From positions 1 to 7,516 of the forward strand of contig JAEYUH010000103.1 of assembly GCA_023432725.1 (NCBI GenBank): a DNA stretch of 7,516 nucleotides, read 5' to 3'. Below, one piece after another: positions 5,289-7,516 of the stretch. The position numbers were made by a program, and so were the translations under genes. This DNA is from Actinomycetes bacterium (GTDB taxonomy: Bacteria > Actinomycetota > Actinomycetes > Propionibacteriales > Propionibacteriaceae). Position 1 is the first letter of the stretch, and every line of letters begins with the position of its first letter. The notes beneath the pieces are model-generated. The model was not told the origin of the DNA. It saw only the letters and a program-made list of their open reading frames with translations, and did not search any database.

Positions 5289-6137
5289 ATGGACCAGGCG
5301 CCCGATCTCCCGCCCCCGCTCGGCAAGCACCGTGAGGCGGCCCTCGCCCGCACCGTCGAGCTCGGCGTGATCGCCGAGCACGCCCTCACCCACCCCTGGC
5401 CGGTCGACGCGACGCTCGCCGAACTCGGCCGGATCGCCGCAGAGGGCCGGCAGGCCCGCGAGCAGTTCCTATCCGCCAACCTCAGGCTGGCAGCGCTGCT
5501 GGCGGGGCAGGCGGCCCGCCGCACCGGGATGGACTACGAGGACCTGTTCCAGGAGGCCTGCCTGGCGGTGAGCCACGCGCTGCAGCGCTTCGACCACACC
5601 CGCGGCAGGTTCACCACCTACGCCCTTCCCGCCGTGGCCCAGCACCTCGCCGCGGTCACCAGCTCGCTGGCCGGGGTGCTCGGGCTGCCGGCCGGACGGG
5701 CGCTCGCGCTGCGCCGGGCCCAGGGCGTGGCCGACCGGCTCAGCCAGCAGCTGGGCCGCGCGGCGCGGGTGGGCGAGGTATCGGCGGCGCTGGGGCGTGA
5801 CGAGGAATGGACGGCGCGACTGCTCAGTCATCAGCCCCCGGTGCCGCTGCAGTTCGTCGCCGAGACGGTCGGCGCGGTGCCGCAGGCCTTCGACGACCGC
5901 GACGACCAATTGGTATTCCAGCGCCTGCTGCCCGAACTGGACCGGCTGCCGGGGGAGCAGCGGGAGGTGCTGCGCCTGAGGTACGGGCTGGCCGACGGCC
6001 GGCGCCACACCTATCGCGAGATCGCCGTCCGGGCCGGCACCTCACCCAGTTCGGTGCGCCGGGTCGAGCAGCGCGGCCTCGCCACCCTGCGCCGGTGGCA
6101 CCAGCAGGCCACCCGGCCGGAGGCGGCCGCCGGGTGA
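5289..6137 (+). CDS. Sigma-70 family RNA polymerase sigma factor, divergent
   Basis: The 282-residue protein, counted from the preferred ATG, is a transcription initiation factor with sigma regions 1.2 to 4 but no region 1.1. Region 1.2/2.1 includes REQFLSANLRLAALLA (57-72). Region 2.2 is MDYEDLFQEACLAVSHALQRFD (81-102, core-RNAP binding). Region 2.3/2.4 is GRFTTYALPAVAQHL (106-120), and a shortened region 3 spans about 134-170. Region 4 runs from LPELDRLPGEQREVLRLRYGL (214-234) to the helix-turn-helix TYREIAVRAGTSPSSVRRVEQR (241-262). Against the housekeeping sigma motif FSTYATWWIRQ, the Trp-Trp pair is Pro114-Ala115 and the following Arg is Ala117, while Tyr111 and Gln118 are kept. It is therefore an alternative sigma, probably with altered -10 recognition or weak promoter melting. 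No anti-sigma gene is visible beside it. It is downstream of dnaG and convergent with the nucleoside hydrolase gene. An upstream GTG (5229) would add 20 residues that look non-conserved. Confidence 0.85.
   Translation: MDQAPDLPPPLGKHREAALARTVELGVIAEHALTHPWPVDATLAELGRIAAEGRQAREQFLSANLRLAALLAGQAARRTGMDYEDLFQEACLAVSHALQRFDHTRGRFTTYALPAVAQHLAAVTSSLAGVLGLPAGRALALRRAQGVADRLSQQLGRAARVGEVSAALGRDEEWTARLLSHQPPVPLQFVAETVGAVPQAFDDRDDQLVFQRLLPELDRLPGEQREVLRLRYGLADGRRHTYREIAVRAGTSPSSVRRVEQRGLATLRRWHQQATRPEAAAG
6111..6135. terminator. Possible hairpin at the sigma / nucleoside hydrolase convergence
   Basis: ACCCGGC (6111-6117) can pair with GCCGGGT (6129-6135) around an 11-nt loop. It overlaps the last codons and the first stop base of the sigma gene and lies just past the 3' end of the convergent nucleoside hydrolase gene (6148). 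Only 10 bp separate the two genes, so one hairpin could serve both. GC-rich coding DNA makes such pairings by chance, so this is tentative. Confidence 0.3.
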
Positions 6138-6147
6138 GCCGGGGCTC

Positions 6148-7119
6148 CTACAAGCCGTTGATCGGAAGGTCCGGCGTGGTGGGGATCCGAAGGATCTCCT
6201 CCAGCCGGGCGAAGAAGGCCGGTCCGTCGACGCGCTCGAAGACTGTCGCGTTCGGGCTCAGACCGAACTTCGGCCAGGCCATCACGCTGGCACCCCTGGT
6301 GAGCGGCGAGGCCACCTCGATGTCGACCCGATAGCGGCTCTCCTCCAGCACCAGGTCGGGGTGCAGCACCGCGGCGAGGGTCATCGAGTCCGGGTGGGTG
6401 GAGCCGTCCACCCCTACCGACTCGTTGAAGTCGAGAGTGGTGTCGCAGACCGCCTTGAAGAACCGGGCGAGCGGGGTGTCGATGCCTGCCAGCCGGTCGT
6501 ACCCTGCGCGATGGATGGTGGCGTCGCGCAGGGTGACCGGGTCCCAGGTCAGGATCCGCAGGTCGGCGAAGCCTGCCTCCATCACGATCTGGGCCGCTTC
6601 CGGGTCGACGTACAGGTTGTACTCGGCGGCCGGGGTGATGTTGCCCAGGCCGTTGTTGGAGCCGCCCATCACAGCCAGCGTCTTCACCCGGCCGGCGAAG
6701 CCACGGTCCATCACGACGGCGGTGGCGATATTGGTCAGCGGACCAATAGCGATGATGCTGACCTCGCCGGGTGCCTCGGCGGTGAGCCGGAGCAGCGCGT
6801 TCACGGCGTGCTCGTCCTCGAGCCGGGTGCCGGACTGGTCCATCGACAGCCCGCCGGAGCCGTCGCCGTGGACGTCCTCGGCCGAGGCCCACTCCCGCAG
6901 CATCGGACGCCGGCAGCCGGCGTGGACCGGCACGGAGCCGAGCCGGCCCGCGACGTTGAGCGTGAGGTGGGTGTTGGCGACCTGCTGGTCGAAGCCGACG
7001 TTGCCGGCCACCAGGGTGATCGCGCGCAGGTCGGCGACCGGGTCGAGCAGTCCCCACAAGATGGTGACGCAGTCGTCCTGGGCGGTGTCGGTGTCGATGA
7101 TGACGGGCAGTCGCGGCAT
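6148..7119 (-). CDS. Ribonucleoside hydrolase (inosine/uridine-preferring family)
   Basis: This 323-residue cytosolic enzyme is predicted to hydrolyse the N-glycosidic bond of nucleosides to base plus ribose, a salvage or catabolic step. The Ca2+-binding N-terminus IIDTDTAQDD holds Asp9, Asp11, Asp15 and Asp16; the family's usual Pro-Gly here is Thr-Ala. Other landmarks are Gly-Asn at 39-40, AIGPLTNIA (124-132), VMGGSNN (150-156) and NITPAAEYNLYVDPEAA (160-176) with Asn160, Glu166 and Asn168. The C-terminal metal and catalytic motif, usually His-Asp followed by a hydrophobic helix, reads HPDSMTLAAVLHPD: Asp244 is kept but the catalytic His position is Pro243, with His242 one residue earlier. 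Length is normal. A purine-rich ribosome-binding site precedes the ATG. The gene starts 15 bp after the stop of the acetyltransferase gene, so the two are probably co-transcribed. Purine or pyrimidine preference cannot be assigned. Confidence 0.9.
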   Translation of the reverse strand: MPRLPVIIDTDTAQDDCVTILWGLLDPVADLRAITLVAGNVGFDQQVANTHLTLNVAGRLGSVPVHAGCRRPMLREWASAEDVHGDGSGGLSMDQSGTRLEDEHAVNALLRLTAEAPGEVSIIAIGPLTNIATAVVMDRGFAGRVKTLAVMGGSNNGLGNITPAAEYNLYVDPEAAQIVMEAGFADLRILTWDPVTLRDATIHRAGYDRLAGIDTPLARFFKAVCDTTLDFNESVGVDGSTHPDSMTLAAVLHPDLVLEESRYRVDIEVASPLTRGASVMAWPKFGLSPNATVFERVDGPAFFARLEEILRIPTTPDLPINGL

Positions 7120-7123
7120 GGGT

Positions 7124-7130
7124 CTCCCTC
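7124..7130 (-). promoter_or_regulatory. Ribosome-binding site of the nucleoside hydrolase gene
   Basis: On the minus strand GAGGGAG lies 4 nt before the ATG at 7119, with the GAGGG core 6 nt away. It falls in the 15-bp gap after the acetyltransferase stop codon, as expected for the second gene of an operon, and supports this start over internal candidates. Confidence 0.6.
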
Positions 7131-7134
7131 GTGG

Positions 7135-7516
7135 TCAGTCGTGACAGGCGGCGTCGTGCCCGGCGGCGGGGCGCCAGGACGCTCGTTGGTGCCCGGTGCG
7201 GTAGCCGAGCCGATGGTAGATCCGGATGGCTGCGAGGTTGGCGGCCCAGACGCCGAGCGAGACCCAGTCCGCCCCCGCCGCGAGTCCGGCCCGGGTGGCC
7301 GCCGCGGTGAGCGCCGACCCCAGGCCGCGGCCCCGCGCGCCGGGTCGGACGCCGAGGCCTTCCAGGTGCCAACTCGTAGCGGTGGCGGAACCTCCCGGAC
7401 GCGCGGCAGCGCCGATCACGCCGATCAGGACTCCCGCTTCGACCACCCCCCACCAGCCCACCTGGTCGGGAGCGTTCGGGTCGCCCCAGGTCTGCGGGTT
7501 CGCCTCCGCCAGGCAG
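7135..7516 (-). CDS. GNAT-family N-acetyltransferase (5' partial)
   Basis: The frame stays open to the right edge of the window, giving 126 residues of a protein whose N-terminus is missing. It has the GNAT acetyl-CoA-binding motif A, LEGLGVRPGARGRGLGSALT, with the R-G-R-G-L-G pyrophosphate loop at visible residues 61-66. The downstream motif B, NLAAIRIYHRLGYRTG, has Asn93, Tyr100 and Tyr105. This is the usual beta4-alpha3 and beta5-alpha4 arrangement of enzymes that move acetyl from acetyl-CoA to an amine. A GTG at 7459-7461 could be read as a start, but the protein continues sensibly upstream (including QTWGDPNAPDQVGWWGV), and a start there would remove the first strands and helices of the fold. 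The substrate is unknown. It is upstream of the nucleoside hydrolase gene in a probable operon, which does not by itself reveal the substrate. Confidence 0.87.
   Translation of the reverse strand, partial: CLAEANPQTWGDPNAPDQVGWWGVVEAGVLIGVIGAAARPGGSATATSWHLEGLGVRPGARGRGLGSALTAAATRAGLAAGADWVSLGVWAANLAAIRIYHRLGYRTGHQRASWRPAAGHDAACHD

Noticed and set aside
6011..7453. A 480-residue minus-strand open frame overlapping the nucleoside hydrolase, the GNAT gene and the sigma gene end
   Set aside because: It is the shifted frame of two well-supported genes; the translation is Arg/Pro/Gly-rich and lacks any conserved motif.
7135..7461. A complete 108-residue acetyltransferase starting at GTG 7461
   Set aside because: The frame continues open to the window edge with plausible protein sequence, and a start there would delete the first part of the GNAT fold.
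1..7516. CRISPR array, tRNA or rRNA gene, riboswitch, integrase site or replication origin
   Set aside because: Reading both strands I saw no regularly spaced repeats, cloverleaf, conserved riboswitch core or AT-rich repeat cluster; the intergenic spaces are all short (81 bp or less).

Overview
The window comes from a high-GC actinobacterium. The signs are very GC-rich codon third positions, three GTG initiators, an actinobacterial-type Dus enzyme, and the gene order glyS - dus - dgt - dnaG. A member of the Propionibacteriales or a close relative is my best guess, but that is inference from gene order and style, not a database match.

Layout. The left edge holds the last 82 codons of a class II glycyl-tRNA synthetase, followed by a strong hairpin terminator. 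Next on the plus strand is a tRNA-dihydrouridine synthase (328-1563). It carries an unusual 90-bp in-frame insertion bounded by 10-bp direct repeats. A minus-strand gene (1573-2166) for a Pro/Gln/Tyr-rich, three-helix membrane protein sits tail-to-tail with dus, 9 bp away, and head-to-head with dgt, 73 bp away. The plus strand then carries an HD-domain dNTP triphosphohydrolase (dgt), DNA primase (dnaG), and a divergent sigma-70-family factor (about 5289-6137). Beyond it, convergent on the minus strand, is a two-gene unit: an incomplete GNAT acetyltransferase running off the right edge, followed by a ribonucleoside hydrolase (6148-7119).

How the genes fit together. The left and centre are information-processing genes: tRNA charging, tRNA modification, dNTP pool control, primer synthesis and transcription initiation. 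dgt and dnaG are tightly packed: the dgt stop codon is part of the dnaG upstream signal. The dnaG-sigma pair recalls the dnaG-rpoD half of the macromolecular synthesis operon of other bacteria, but this sigma factor lacks the tryptophan pair used for promoter melting and is not a housekeeping sigma. The right-hand minus-strand unit looks like accessory nucleoside salvage.

Most notable points: the repeat-bounded insertion in dus; the sigma factor with an altered -10-reading helix next to dnaG; a recurring TAnnnT-like box 6-7 nt before four start codons, suggesting leaderless transcripts; and a nucleoside hydrolase in which the usual His-Asp pair reads Pro-Asp. I saw no CRISPR array, tRNA or rRNA gene, insertion sequence, phage gene or obviously new multi-gene system.
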